Source: Neobacillus novalis NBRC 102450 (GTDB lineage: Bacteria; Bacillota; Bacilli; Bacillales; Cytobacillaceae). Taken from it: a stretch of 64,000 nt of DNA. Each line of letters opens with the position of its first letter. The stretch's first letter is position 1. Both the position numbers and the translations under genes were made by a program. The stretch lies in NCBI RefSeq assembly GCF_001591805.1, contig NZ_BCVP01000022.1:83145-147144 (forward strand). The letters are read 5' to 3'. Under the pieces are notes generated by a model. That model did not search any database. It was not told where the DNA came from and saw only the letters and a program-made list of their open reading frames with translations. Below are positions 26,904-36,194 of the stretch, piece by piece.

Positions 26904-27455
26904 GTGAAAATCAAAGTAACAGACTTAAAAAAGCAGTTAAAAGAATATGACCAAAAAGAACTAATTGAATTAATTGTTGAGATGTACAAAACAAATAAAG
27001 AGATTCAAAACTACCTATCCAGTAAATTCCTGGGGGAAGAAGTAATTGAAACTCTTTTCTTAAAGGCTCGAGGAAAAATAGAGAATGAATTTTTTCCAAA
27101 TCGAGGAAATGCGAAGCTTCGTTTGGTGGAAGCAAAAAAGGAGATTAATGCGTTTAAGAAGGCGACAAATGATGAGATACGGACAGTTGAACTTATGCTT
27201 TTTTATGTGGAACAGGGTATTGAATTCACATGTGCATATGGGGACATTTCAGAAAACTTTTACATGAGTATGGAGAAAATGTTTGATCAGGTAGCTATGG
27301 AATGTGATGGGAATGAAGAACTATATAAACATTTTTCTACAAGGTTGCATGTTGTTCTATCTAGGGCAAACGGATCTGGCTGGGGGTTCTACGAAGCTTT
27401 GATGGATTCGTATTACAGAATAGAATGGGTTCATGATGAAGACGAGGATGAGTAG
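26904..27455 (+). CDS. DUF6155 family protein
   Basis: This 183-residue, mostly helical soluble protein starts at GTG 26904, fixed by GGAGGGG at 26891-26897; the longer TTG start overlaps that site. It shows the family opening KVTDLKKQLKEYDQKELIELIVEMYK, SKFLGEE, FFPNRGNAKLRLVEAKKEI and a very acidic tail (HDEDEDE). I place it in DUF6155, a bacillar family of unknown function. It stands alone. A divergent promoter region is shared with the primase remnant. Confidence 0.75.
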   Translation: MKIKVTDLKKQLKEYDQKELIELIVEMYKTNKEIQNYLSSKFLGEEVIETLFLKARGKIENEFFPNRGNAKLRLVEAKKEINAFKKATNDEIRTVELMLFYVEQGIEFTCAYGDISENFYMSMEKMFDQVAMECDGNEELYKHFSTRLHVVLSRANGSGWGFYEALMDSYYRIEWVHDEDEDE

Positions 27456-27840
27456 ACCTCTCCCCTAATTATTAAAATAATCCACCCTTGAGTTAGCGTC
27501 TCATGCGTTATAAAGGGGAAGCCTACCCAGAAGGACTAAAAGCAACAGGTGTTCCTGTTGAAGCAACGCGCAATGTTGGGATTGATCCACTGATTCTAAT
27601 AGATGCCACGGGGTGCTAGCTCAGGCGCTTTACGGGATTAACTAGGCAGTTAATGCTTTGAAGCAAGCTTTTTGTTCCGGCATGGTTCATAGTGGTGAAA
27701 GTCCACTACAGGTTTGGCAGTAGAATCAAGGTGCCATTTTCCCTAAACATGTTAACCCCCTAAGTGCAGGCACCATCTTTAGAATGGTCGGTCTTTGTTA
27801 AAGCTATTTGGTTCTTTTAAGGTCACAGAAGCAAATCTTT
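27456..27840. other. Gene debris: alpha/beta-hydrolase tail and possible group II intron fragment
   Basis: A short plus frame at about 27502-27618 (GEAYPEGLKATGVPVEATR) looks like the C-terminal part of an alpha/beta hydrolase such as that at 54628-55572, and then diverges. Further on, around 27620-27730, the sequence with GGTGAAAGTCCACTACAGG resembles the structured 5-prime part of bacterial group II introns, but no reverse transcriptase is present. A GGTGCC/GGCACC repeat pair lies at about 27730-27774. Confidence 0.35.
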
Positions 27841-28353
27841 TTAAAGGAAATTTTCCAATGTGATTTTTTGAAACTTCGGTTCAGCTTGATATGAATATCT
27901 ATCAGGGGATTTAACATAATCTTTACCATTGATTATGTCTTTGGGATCAAGAAATAAATGAATCGGCTCATTCGAATTAATTTCAATTTCTTCATACTTA
28001 TTTCCATAGGCTCCACCGAAAATGTAGCAATAATCAGCATTTTTAGGTTCCTCATTTTGCATAAAGTTAGCTAAAGCAAAATGACTTTTTAATTCATTAT
28101 TTGGCCCTTTATAGCATACTTGTGTAGGTTTAATAATAAATCTCGATATACCAGCTACATAGACTTCTTCTTCATCAAACTTAATGTCAAAGGGTAATTG
28201 CTCTTCTGATAAAAATGTCCTCATGTTAAAGTCTAAACCCCAAATCTCAATAGCTAGAATGTCATTAAAGCTTAATAAACGGACAAAACGTGATTCACCA
28301 AAACCTATTTCCTCTTCAAATTTATCGAATGATAACTTAAATTGTAATTGCAA
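27841..28353 (-). CDS. Hypothetical acidic protein, possible immunity-type gene
   Basis: This 170-residue acidic protein has no signal or membrane segment and I do not recognise it. The start is TTG 28353 with AAGGAGG at 28364-28370 on the minus strand. It begins immediately after the stop of the small frame 28354-28560. An acidic 150-180-residue gene directly behind a short toxin-like tail is the usual layout of polymorphic toxin immunity genes, but that is only layout-based inference. Confidence 0.6.
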   Translation of the reverse strand: MQLQFKLSFDKFEEEIGFGESRFVRLLSFNDILAIEIWGLDFNMRTFLSEEQLPFDIKFDEEEVYVAGISRFIIKPTQVCYKGPNNELKSHFALANFMQNEEPKNADYCYIFGGAYGNKYEEIEINSNEPIHLFLDPKDIINGKDYVKSPDRYSYQAEPKFQKITLENFL

Positions 28354-28560
28354 TTAGGGCAACCTCCTTAATACTATCTGTTTTAAAGTATATAATTGGT
28401 GACTAGCGGTGCCATCTGATATGTAACTTTCCTGTAATTCAGGATGGGGCATAGTTGTTCTTGAAACAAGGTCATAACCCAATTCTTTTAAATCGTTTGA
28501 AGAAACTTTCCAAACTGATTTAAAATACCGATTTTTAATGCTCCCAACAACAACCAACAA
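28354..28560 (-). pseudogene. Short C-terminal fragment, possible toxin tail
   Basis: This 68-residue frame starts at a TTG without a ribosome site. It reads like the end of a larger protein (VVVGSIKNRYFKSVWKVSSN ... YTLKQIVLRRLP). It is immediately followed by the gene at 27841-28353 with coupled start and stop. I do not recognise the domain. It could be the remaining C-terminal domain of a polymorphic toxin whose delivery part is lost. Confidence 0.4.
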
Positions 28561-28610
28561 ACCAAACTAGAAAATGATGATGTTGATAAGGAAAAATCTT
28601 TCTTAACTTC

Positions 28611-28958
28611 TTGTTAAAAGTGGAGTTTTTATTCATGATGCTCCGCTTGAAACTGGATCCAGCAAAGCAAACCTTAATCATGGTTTTTTTCGATACCTAT
28701 TTACAGTTAACAGAAGAAGAGGAACAAAAAGTCATAGAAGAGGTGAGGGAAATGAGAGCAAAAGAAACCGATAAAGTAATGGAAATTATTAATTCGTATG
28801 AACGACGTGGAAGAGAACTTGGAAAAGAAGAAGGAAAAATAGAAGGAAAACTGGAAGCCATTAGGATGGTTGCAAAAAGGATGAAAGAAAAGGGTAGACC
28901 AATTCAAGAAATTGCTGAAATGACAGGTTTGCAAATAGAGGAGATTGAGCGATTGTAG
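28611..28958 (+). pseudogene. Rpn-family recombination-promoting nuclease, C-terminal fragment
   Basis: The frame matches only the end of Rpn/PD-(D/E)XK putative transposases. It has LKLDPAKQTLIMVFFDTYLQLTEEEE, then a charged helix with ERRGRELGKEEGKIEGK and the HTH-like end KGRPIQEIAEMTGLQIEEIERL. The nuclease domain with the catalytic Asp/Glu-x-Lys is absent. No ribosome site precedes the first ATG. It marks another deleted mobile gene in this accessory zone. Confidence 0.75.
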
Positions 28959-29010
28959 GTGATGGGAATTTGTATCAGTAAAGCAGCAATTAAATTTAGG
29001 AGTGATTTTA

Positions 29011-29370
29011 ATGAAAACATTTGAAGCATTAGAATGGCTTAAAAGTAACAACAATCCATCAGCGTTAGCAACTGATAGGTTTGGTGAAACAGCTAATGCA
29101 ATAAAATTTGTTGAAAAAATCTATGAACTTGGTGCACTAAAGGTAAATGTTATAGGTATTCTTGATGAACAAGAAAGAATAGAAGATGAAGGGGGACCAT
29201 ATGCTACAGCTCTGATTGTAGATTTACCGCAAGACCACGAAAAGCGAAATAGGATTATTGAGTTTTATAAAATAGAAATTGAAGAACAAGGGATATGCGA
29301 AGGAGAAGGAATTCTGGAATGGAATGAAAGCAAAATAAAAGAAGGTAGGTTAGGGTTTGGTTGGGGCTAA
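29011..29370 (+). CDS. Hypothetical small acidic protein
   Basis: This 119-residue acidic protein starts at ATG 29011, fixed by TTTAGGAGTG at 28996-29005. It opens MKTFEALEWLKSNNNPSAL, has a central strand-rich part (ALKVNVIGILDEQE, ATALIVDLP) and ends GRLGFGWG. It has no membrane or signal segment and I do not recognise a family. Single small orphan genes of this kind in eroded zones are often immunity proteins, but nothing here proves it. Confidence 0.6.
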   Translation: MKTFEALEWLKSNNNPSALATDRFGETANAIKFVEKIYELGALKVNVIGILDEQERIEDEGGPYATALIVDLPQDHEKRNRIIEFYKIEIEEQGICEGEGILEWNESKIKEGRLGFGWG

Positions 29371-29486
29371 TATGTATCCCACTGTAGAAACATTTTATTG
29401 AACTATAAGGGGCTTGATTTAATAGGCAGCAAAATAAATAAAGAGAATCGGTCAATTCATATTGGACTTGGCTATTTTACTTTTGT

Positions 29487-29525
29487 ATACCAAATTGCAC
29501 CGCAGATTGTGGTGCAATTTGGTAT
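29487..29525. terminator. Perfect 15-bp inverted repeat, possible terminator
   Basis: ATACCAAATTGCACC (29487-29501) and its exact complement (29511-29525) flank a nine-base loop. Only a weak T-rich stretch follows, so it may be a terminator or a protein-binding palindrome. It lies 116 bases after the preceding gene. Confidence 0.55.
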
Positions 29526-29589
29526 GCATTTTACTTTACATCTTCAGTTGTAAATTAACGTTTTGCAATAGGTAACGGAACCCGTTAAG

Positions 29590-30642
29590 ACAAGGAACTG
29601 TTCTATTTTTTGTATTTAAGAAATTAAACTTAGTTATTCCGCCGCCACCCAATCCTTAAAAAACACAGCATCCTTCTGTTTGAAGTAGGAAGCCATAAAG
29701 CGAATGGCCTCATTGGTGTCGACTTCTTTTCCTTGATACGTCTGGTAGAAGGAATGAAGGAAGGCTTCAGCCTGCTTAGCATCACTGTTTGACAGCTCCC
29801 AGACTTTTATTGGAATTAGGCAGTAAACACTAGCGTAATAGTTTTTTCCGTATTGAGAGAGAGGTGACCCTGCAGGGACTAATGCTTGTTTGTCGATTGC
29901 TTGTTCTAAAGCATTTCTTGTTTGTTCCATGATTGTGTCAACTGGAGTCTTTTCCACATTCATAAAATACGATGGCTATATAAAATTCTTTAATATGCTT
30001 CATGGAAACCGTTCCATTATTCGTGCCTTCCTTAGCATCTTGTTCCACAGAACTAAAAACGGAATACCCCTGTGGTACCTTGTAATGAACCGTGAAATCA
30101 CTATAATCTGTATGATACGATTCCCCGGTTAAGCTAAAATCTTCCTTTTCCCAACCATTCTTATATTCTGCTAACATTGGATACCACTGGGCTAAAAATA
30201 ATTTTTTCGTTCGATTCGGATAGCCTGGCTCCATTTTCTGGAATGGTCATGGAGTATTCAATTTCCACTTTTGCTTCAGCACCAGCTTCCATCCCATTCA
30301 CTGGTTTTAGTAGCAAAATGTCATTTTTGAGATCAAACGGCGTAGATTCCCCATTTATTGCTACTCGTTTGATTGATACAGTTGAGGCACTAGTCATCCG
30401 TTCGGGTTTATTTTCCTTCGTAAACGCATTTGGAATAAAATAAAATACGAGTTCGTTCCATATGTCACTCGATAGGTTGTTCACCGTGATTGCTGATTTT
30501 ACCTGAAAGGTCTTGCTATCATCTAATTCTACATTCAATTCATAGGCTGCTTTGTTTTGATTGGTGGAAGTCTGTGGTGCAAATGTGCCTATGGCAGAGA
30601 TAAATTTGGGTAGTTGAATAGCTGGCTGCTGTGCTTTTTTAT
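29590..30642. repeat. Direct repeat copy 2 (M1 peptidase region), partner 21063-22462
   Basis: The same sequence as copy 1 with scattered substitutions and one internal deletion. Homology stops sharply at about 30642, where copy 1 continues into the lipoprotein signal region and copy 2 enters unrelated sequence. Confidence 0.9.
29634..30642 (-). pseudogene. M1-family metallopeptidase fragment (copy 2), catalytic core deleted
   Basis: The pieces correspond to the N-terminal beta domain (30642 down to about 30000) and the C-terminal helices (29634-29963). The part carrying GGMEYPG and HETAH is missing, replaced by a junction near 29965-29975. The signal peptide and lipobox present in copy 1 are also absent, and a frameshift lies near 30200. 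It cannot encode a peptidase. It keeps one base that copy 1 has lost (near 29945), so it is not simply a copy of today's copy 1. Confidence 0.85.
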
Positions 30643-30913
30643 TTGATTTTAGTGTTGGATTATAGTAAATACGGAGATCAATGAATAATGCGACTTTTTT
30701 CAACATTATCACTAAAAAAGGCTTAAATATAAAACAATAAACGACCAGTTCTTTAGTATCCTGGTTCTTCCTATTGGCACATTCTGTCAAAACCAGTAGA
30801 ATAGTAAGATAAGAGTGCTTTATAATCTTATTTTTGAAATAAGAATAACTAGTAAAGATTAATTATATAATGGTTATTATTGGATATTTGTACTGCGGAA
30901 AGAGGTCCTGTTA

Positions 30914-33900
30914 ATGAAAGATAAGTTAATACATATGAGGGATAAGATCAATGATATCAGTCGGCGAAACCGCTCAATCAGATTGCTGAAGCTTTATAAT
31001 AAATGGAGCTTTGATTTAACAGAGCTAGATTCTTTATCAAAGTTATCGAAAGAAAAGGCAAGTGTGTCTGTAGTAGAACAAATCATGAATCAATCCAAGA
31101 ATGAAATCACCCTTTTAAAGCCCACTATTAATAATGAAGTATCAATGAAACTTTCTAGAAAACTTACTGATTTATTTAGAAATATTAAAGGAATTGAAGA
31201 TGAAACAGGAATTCATGATTTTTATCTCGGTTTTCCGTTTTTGTCTGGAACATTATCGGATGGAACATTTTTTCAAGCTCCATTATTTTTATACCCGGTA
31301 AGGCTTGAAAAAAACAATGTTAACGCACAAAAATGGGTAATCAAAAAAGATGAAGAAGGTTCTCAGATTAACCGGACTTTGTTTTTAGCATTTAAAAAGC
31401 TAAACAACCTAAGCTTTACAGAGGATTTCTTTGAACAGGCTGCAGAAGTATCTAGCAAATACAACTATGATGATTGGCTTTTGTTTTTAAAAAAATATGA
31501 AATGAATGTATCATTTTCACCAAAAGGTATTTCCAAACTGAAAGAATATAGTAAAGAAGAAGTTCCCGAAGTTGCCGGCTTTACATTGATAGAAAATGCG
31601 GTCATAGGAAATTTCCCACAGGGTGGGTCCTCGTTAGTTAAAGATTATGAGGAACTTATTCTCCTATCGGAGGAAAGTGATTTATCCTTAGCCGGCGAGT
31701 TAATAGAGCCCCAAGACGTGGAAATTGATACTGTTGGTGACCTGCCCGAAAACATTAAAGAGGATAACCTTAATAAACCAGACATTTTAAACCTATTACA
31801 AGCAGACGGATCACAAGAAGAAATTTTAAAAGAGGCTCGTTATAAAAAAGGAATCGTTGTTCATGGGCCACCAGGAACGGGTAAATCCCAAGTGATTGTT
31901 AATCTTATTACGGACGCTCTTCAACAAGAGAAGAAAATACTTGTGGTTTGCCAAAAGCGTGCTGCATTAGATGTCGTCTACCAACGCCTTGATGGCTTGG
32001 GGTTAAGTAATCACGTCGCACTGGTACATGATGAAAAGAATGACCGGAAAAAGCTCTATGCAAAAGTTGGGGCCGTTCTAGAACAAAATCAGGTGTCTTT
32101 TGAGAATGCGAAGAATCAGTTATCTTCTACTTCAAAGAAATTATCTTCTCAAGAAGAAATATTGAACAGTATTGCTGCTGCTTTGTACAGTTACCAAGAC
32201 TTTGGCTTGAGATTATATGATTTATACGGATTAGCAAAACCGATAGGGGAAACCACTCAAATCATTGATCTACAAGAGGTGCTCCCGGCATTAAATAAAG
32301 ACGTTTTAGTGGATATATCTGAAAAAGTGTACACCTATGCGGAATGGTTTGATCGCTTTGGTGATGAAGATTTTCCATTAAAAGAGCGTAAAACCTTCGC
32401 CCATTTTAATATGAAAGAAAAGCTAGAAGCCATCGAGCTACTTAATGACGTGATTGCTAAAGCGAAGCAATCGGTTGAATACATTGAGTCATTAGACCAT
32501 GAAAAAATTACTCCAGGGTACACGTGGTTAATTGAAAGTAAATTAGATAAAATTTATCCTGATTTAGAGGATGGGACGAAAAGAACTTTACAGGGTTTAA
32601 GACTTTGGTGGTGGACCTCGGTTTCTGGAAAAAACATTATCGAAGAATTACTTGAGGGCGGGAAATTTAAAGGGACAAGTTCATCTGAATGGCTAAATAT
32701 TAAGAAATCTCTAGTGATTATGCATGAGCTGGGTAAAGTGACAAAAACAATGTCTGAGGAAGTAGACAAGCTTAAAAAATATTTGAATGATTCAAAAGTG
32801 AATATTCTGAAAACAAGAATATCGGAAGGTGATATTCCGTTAAATGAATTAGATAAAATGTTGGAATTCATCCATCGTGATTTTGAAGAGCTGCAGCAAA
32901 TGGATGTTTATTGGAATCATTGTTCCGAGATAGAGAAGAAAGTGATTCTTCTTCTTCAAAAGAAAACAGCGAAGAATGAATTAACTCTGTCTGATTACTG
33001 GGTAGATTTATTTAAAAACTCCGCTTATGTCCAATGGATTGACCAAACAGAAAAAAGAAATCCGCAGGTGCAAAAGATTTCAACCAATGAGTTTTCGAGA
33101 ATTAGACAATCATTCGCAGGGCTGATCGAGGAAAGAAGAAAAGTTGGGACTCAGTTTCTGCTTCATAACCTTACCAAAAAGGTGGATTCCGTTCAAACCA
33201 ACCATTCAAGGAATATTAAAGAGTTGAAGCATCAGGTTGGAAAGAAGAGACAGGTTTGGCCGCTACGAAGATTGGTAAATGAATTTGCAGGAAATGGGCT
33301 CGTAGACATAATGCCAGTATGGCTGGCTTCGCCCGAAATTGTTTCATCTATTTTTCCTTTACGAGAAGGATTATTTGATTTAGTGATTTTTGATGAAGCG
33401 TCACAATGTACGGTGGAAAGTGGGATTCCTGCTGTATACCGGGCAAAACAGGTAATAATTGCGGGCGATGAAAAACAGCTTCCGCCCTATAATTTGTTTC
33501 AATCCTCTTTTGTTAACGACGATGATGAGGAAGAAGAATACGATACAGACGATTCCATCAGTCTGTTAAATTTAGCGAAGAGAAGATTTTCTGAAAAGCT
33601 TCTCCAGTGGCACTATCGTTCTAAATATGAAGAGTTAATCAATTACTCCAACCATGCCTTCTATAATGGTCATGTACAAATAGCTCCAAATGTTGTTCCA
33701 TTTAAAAATCCACCCGCAATCAAGTGGAAAAAAGTTGATGGAAGATGGATTAATCAGTCAAATGAAGTTGAGGCAATTGAGGCCGTCAATATTCTTAAGG
33801 AAATTTTAATCAATCAGCCGGGAAAAACGGTGGGGATTATCACTTTTAACTCAAAGCAGCAAACGAAAATCCAGGATCAGATTGATAAATTAGTAAGTGA

Positions 33901-34675
33901 GGATGAGGAATTTAGCGCGGTTTATAATCAAATGTTAACCAAGGATCTCGATGAACGTGTTTTTGTTAAAAATATTGAAAATGTTCAAGGGGATGAAAGG
34001 GATTTTATCCTATTCTCGATTACCTATGCGAAAAACGAAGAGGGCAAGGTTTATAACCGCTTTGGGGATCTTAATAAAAAAGGAGGGGAAAACCGTCTGA
34101 ACGTTGCGGTTTCACGGGCAAAAGAAGGAATTACTGTTGTTTCTAGTATTGAACCGGAAGAACTGAATGTGGCTAGCACCTCTCATATGGGTCCTAAATT
34201 GTTGAAATCCTATTTAAAGTACGTAAGAGCTGTTTCAAATTCGCAAGTTGATCAGATAAACGCTGTTGTCCAAGAGGTAAATGAAAATGTGAATACACAT
34301 GTGCAAGAAAAGGAATTGCACTTTGATTCTCCGTTTGAAGAACAAGTGTATCATCAACTGAGAAATCTTGGGTATGAGGTTACAACACAGGTTGGTATGT
34401 CTGGATACCGAATCGACATGGCCATTGTTCACCCGCATGATTCATCCCGATATATAGTGGGAATCGAGTGCGATGGAGCCATGTATCACAGCTCGGCCAA
34501 TGCCAAGGAGAGAGACGTCTATCGTCAGCGGTTCTTAGAAAGCAGAGGCTGGACAATCGAACGAATCTGGAGCAGGAACTGGTGGAAGAACTCATCGGCA
34601 GAGATTGAGAGAATTGATCAGAAAGTGAAAGAATTGTTAAAAAGAGATGATGTTCGAGAGGAAATTGTTAATTAA
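30914..34675 (+). CDS. SF1 helicase with DUF4011-like N-terminus and Vsr-like nuclease C-terminus (probable defence protein)
   Basis: This is a 1253-residue protein. The N-terminus (KINDISRRNRSIRLLKLYNK) resembles DUF4011. The SF1 helicase core has Walker A GPPGTGKS at 318-325, DEAS box at 827-830, AGDEKQLPP, the WHYRSKYEEL motif, GIITFNSKQQ and VQGDERDFILFS, and ends NVAVSRAK. Between the Walker A and DEAS motifs is a long helical insertion. Residues about 1136-1253 form a Vsr/DUF559-like nuclease (SPFEEQVYHQL, GYRIDMAIVHP, VGIECDGAMYHSS). Standalone proteins with helicase plus Vsr nuclease are known from phage-defence surveys (Hhe-like). RBS AAAGAGGT, ATG 30914. It is intact, with its own terminator, inside an accessory zone. 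Confidence 0.85.
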   Translation: MKDKLIHMRDKINDISRRNRSIRLLKLYNKWSFDLTELDSLSKLSKEKASVSVVEQIMNQSKNEITLLKPTINNEVSMKLSRKLTDLFRNIKGIEDETGIHDFYLGFPFLSGTLSDGTFFQAPLFLYPVRLEKNNVNAQKWVIKKDEEGSQINRTLFLAFKKLNNLSFTEDFFEQAAEVSSKYNYDDWLLFLKKYEMNVSFSPKGISKLKEYSKEEVPEVAGFTLIENAVIGNFPQGGSSLVKDYEELILLSEESDLSLAGELIEPQDVEIDTVGDLPENIKEDNLNKPDILNLLQADGSQEEILKEARYKKGIVVHGPPGTGKSQVIVNLITDALQQEKKILVVCQKRAALDVVYQRLDGLGLSNHVALVHDEKNDRKKLYAKVGAVLEQNQVSFENAKNQLSSTSKKLSSQEEILNSIAAALYSYQDFGLRLYDLYGLAKPIGETTQIIDLQEVLPALNKDVLVDISEKVYTYAEWFDRFGDEDFPLKERKTFAHFNMKEKLEAIELLNDVIAKAKQSVEYIESLDHEKITPGYTWLIESKLDKIYPDLEDGTKRTLQGLRLWWWTSVSGKNIIEELLEGGKFKGTSSSEWLNIKKSLVIMHELGKVTKTMSEEVDKLKKYLNDSKVNILKTRISEGDIPLNELDKMLEFIHRDFEELQQMDVYWNHCSEIEKKVILLLQKKTAKNELTLSDYWVDLFKNSAYVQWIDQTEKRNPQVQKISTNEFSRIRQSFAGLIEERRKVGTQFLLHNLTKKVDSVQTNHSRNIKELKHQVGKKRQVWPLRRLVNEFAGNGLVDIMPVWLASPEIVSSIFPLREGLFDLVIFDEASQCTVESGIPAVYRAKQVIIAGDEKQLPPYNLFQSSFVNDDDEEEEYDTDDSISLLNLAKRRFSEKLLQWHYRSKYEELINYSNHAFYNGHVQIAPNVVPFKNPPAIKWKKVDGRWINQSNEVEAIEAVNILKEILINQPGKTVGIITFNSKQQTKIQDQIDKLVSEDEEFSAVYNQMLTKDLDERVFVKNIENVQGDERDFILFSITYAKNEEGKVYNRFGDLNKKGGENRLNVAVSRAKEGITVVSSIEPEELNVASTSHMGPKLLKSYLKYVRAVSNSQVDQINAVVQEVNENVNTHVQEKELHFDSPFEEQVYHQLRNLGYEVTTQVGMSGYRIDMAIVHPHDSSRYIVGIECDGAMYHSSANAKERDVYRQRFLESRGWTIERIWSRNWWKNSSAEIERIDQKVKELLKRDDVREEIVN

Positions 34676-34680
34676 TTTAC

Positions 34681-34721
34681 AAGTATCAGTAACTTAATTG
34701 GGGGTTACTGATACTTTTTTT
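34681..34721 (+). terminator. Terminator of the helicase-nuclease gene
   Basis: AAGTATCAGTAAC (34681-34693) pairs exactly with GTTACTGATACTT (34704-34716), followed by a T-run, beginning six bases after the stop codon. Confidence 0.95.
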
Positions 34722-35031
34722 AATTGATCTATCCCAATTAAATTTAAAGATAATCCTATTCATCTATTCATAAACACCTCCTTTGTGTCCGCTTTTAAAT
34801 TAGCAATATTTTAGTAAATTTGTCTCCAATGGGAGGGAAAAAAAAGCTTTTGTAGAACTTATCTAGTAGAAATTTTATTTGGATTTGGGGAATTAAAGTG
34901 CAGATTAGAATTGAATTTAACAAGGAAATAATTGCAATTGACTGAATGCAAAAAGGAGATGAGATTGTACTGTGATTTTGTTTCTTTTTCAGCAAATGAT
35001 ATGAAATGAATTATGAAAGTAGGCGAGAAGA
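34722..35031. other. Intergenic region, nothing recognised
   Basis: AT-rich sequence with no supported gene. One good ribosome-like AAAGGAGATG near 34951 opens only a 16-codon frame. Frames on the minus strand have no ribosome site. Confidence 0.5.
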
Positions 35032-35979
35032 ATGTATTGTCGGTACTGTGGAAATCAATTAGGCGTGCAAGATTATTTCTGTTCAAGTTGTGGAAAAGCA
35101 GCCACTGATGAAAAAGTGAGTTCAGAGGCTGCAGCTTCTGTCGAATACATGGCACCTGTTGAAAGTGAGGACTCTTTGGAGGCACAGTTGGAAGAATCAT
35201 TTGTCCGTAAAAACTATGATTTTTATATTAACAAGTGGAATAAGCTAGAGAATAAAGATTCGAAGATTAGTTGGAATTGGGCGACATTCTTTCTGGGACC
35301 ATTTTGGTTTGGTTACCGAAAAATGTATATTCCTGTCCTCTTAATTGGAGTTATCTACTTTCTGGTGGATTTATTCTTTTTTCTAATCCATTATCAATTT
35401 TCAGAGGATAATTATTTCGTTGATCCGATACAAAACCTTGTATTGTTTCCTTTATTTATTATTTTGGGTTTATTTGGAAATTATATTTATTTAAAACATG
35501 CAAATCGTTATATTAATCAGGTAAATCTAAAACCTTTTGATAATGAACAAAAGAAAACCTGGTTAAAAAGTAAAGGTGGTACCAGTTGGTTGGGTGTATT
35601 ATTTACGATATTATTTGTTTTATTTTATGGAATTGTATCCGCTTTTTTAATTCCCACCAATGTAGACCAAATCCATACTGTAAAAGATGGTTCTTTTTAC
35701 AATTATCCTACCACTACCATTGGTAAAGGTTTTGATAATTTCTTTAATGATACTCACTGGGAATATGTATCTTCTGGTAGCCCATATGATGTCGTTCGTT
35801 TTTCGGGTATTGTTATGAGTGATGGGGAAGAGGTAAAAGTAATCATAGATTTTGTTATTACAGACAATTCTTTTGAAATTCATTCATCAACAGTGAATGG
35901 TAATAAATTAGCTAATGAGGAAATTGAAACCATGATTGATACTATATTTAATTCAAATGAAAATGTAATTCACAATTAA
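35032..35979 (+). CDS. Zinc-ribbon, DUF2628-type membrane protein
   Basis: This 315-residue protein starts with a zinc ribbon (CRYCGNQ...CSSCGK, residues 3-22) and then an acidic linker. The DUF2628-like block follows: FYINKWNKLENKD, SWNWATFFLGPFWFGYRKMY. Membrane segments lie at roughly residues 100-122, 137-155 and 190-210, and a C-terminal extracytoplasmic domain contains DGEEVKVIIDFVIT. Function is unknown; such proteins are common in Bacillaceae. The ribosome site (AGGCGAGAAG) is modest. It stands alone. Confidence 0.8.
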   Translation: MYCRYCGNQLGVQDYFCSSCGKAATDEKVSSEAAASVEYMAPVESEDSLEAQLEESFVRKNYDFYINKWNKLENKDSKISWNWATFFLGPFWFGYRKMYIPVLLIGVIYFLVDLFFFLIHYQFSEDNYFVDPIQNLVLFPLFIILGLFGNYIYLKHANRYINQVNLKPFDNEQKKTWLKSKGGTSWLGVLFTILFVLFYGIVSAFLIPTNVDQIHTVKDGSFYNYPTTTIGKGFDNFFNDTHWEYVSSGSPYDVVRFSGIVMSDGEEVKVIIDFVITDNSFEIHSSTVNGNKLANEEIETMIDTIFNSNENVIHN

Positions 35980-36069
35980 ATGATTAAAACTCGAAGTAGG
36001 AATTGGGAAATATGACCACCACCGATTTTTCCTTCAATTTTTTGATTGAATAAAAAAGGAGAATAAAAA

Positions 36070-36096
36070 ATGAGTACTGTTCAAAAAGGTCATTAA
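36070..36096 (+). CDS. Eight-codon leader peptide (uORF) candidate
   Basis: ATG 36070 is preceded by AAGGAG at 36056-36061 with good spacing and encodes MSTVQKGH then TAA. It is followed 24 bases later by a long terminator hairpin. A strongly initiated, very short frame before a terminator is the arrangement of translation-controlled attenuators, as used for many antibiotic-response genes in Firmicutes. I cannot match the peptide to a known leader. Confidence 0.45.
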   Translation: MSTVQKGH

Positions 36097-36119
36097 ATTT
36101 TGATTTTATTACTCAATAA

Positions 36120-36194
36120 AAAACTCCTTTGTAGAAGACTTGTTTGTTTAGGGAACAAAACAAGGTCAACAACTTCTACTATAGGAGTTTTTTT
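36120..36194 (+). terminator. Long multi-segment terminator/attenuator hairpin
   Basis: The outer stem AAAACTCCT/AGGAGTTTT (36120-36128, 36183-36191), the middle stem GTAGAAG/CTTCTAC (36131-36137, 36173-36179) and an inner CTTGTTT/AAACAAG pairing form one 75-base hairpin ending in seven T residues. Size and position after the uORF suggest attenuation more than simple termination. Confidence 0.75.
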
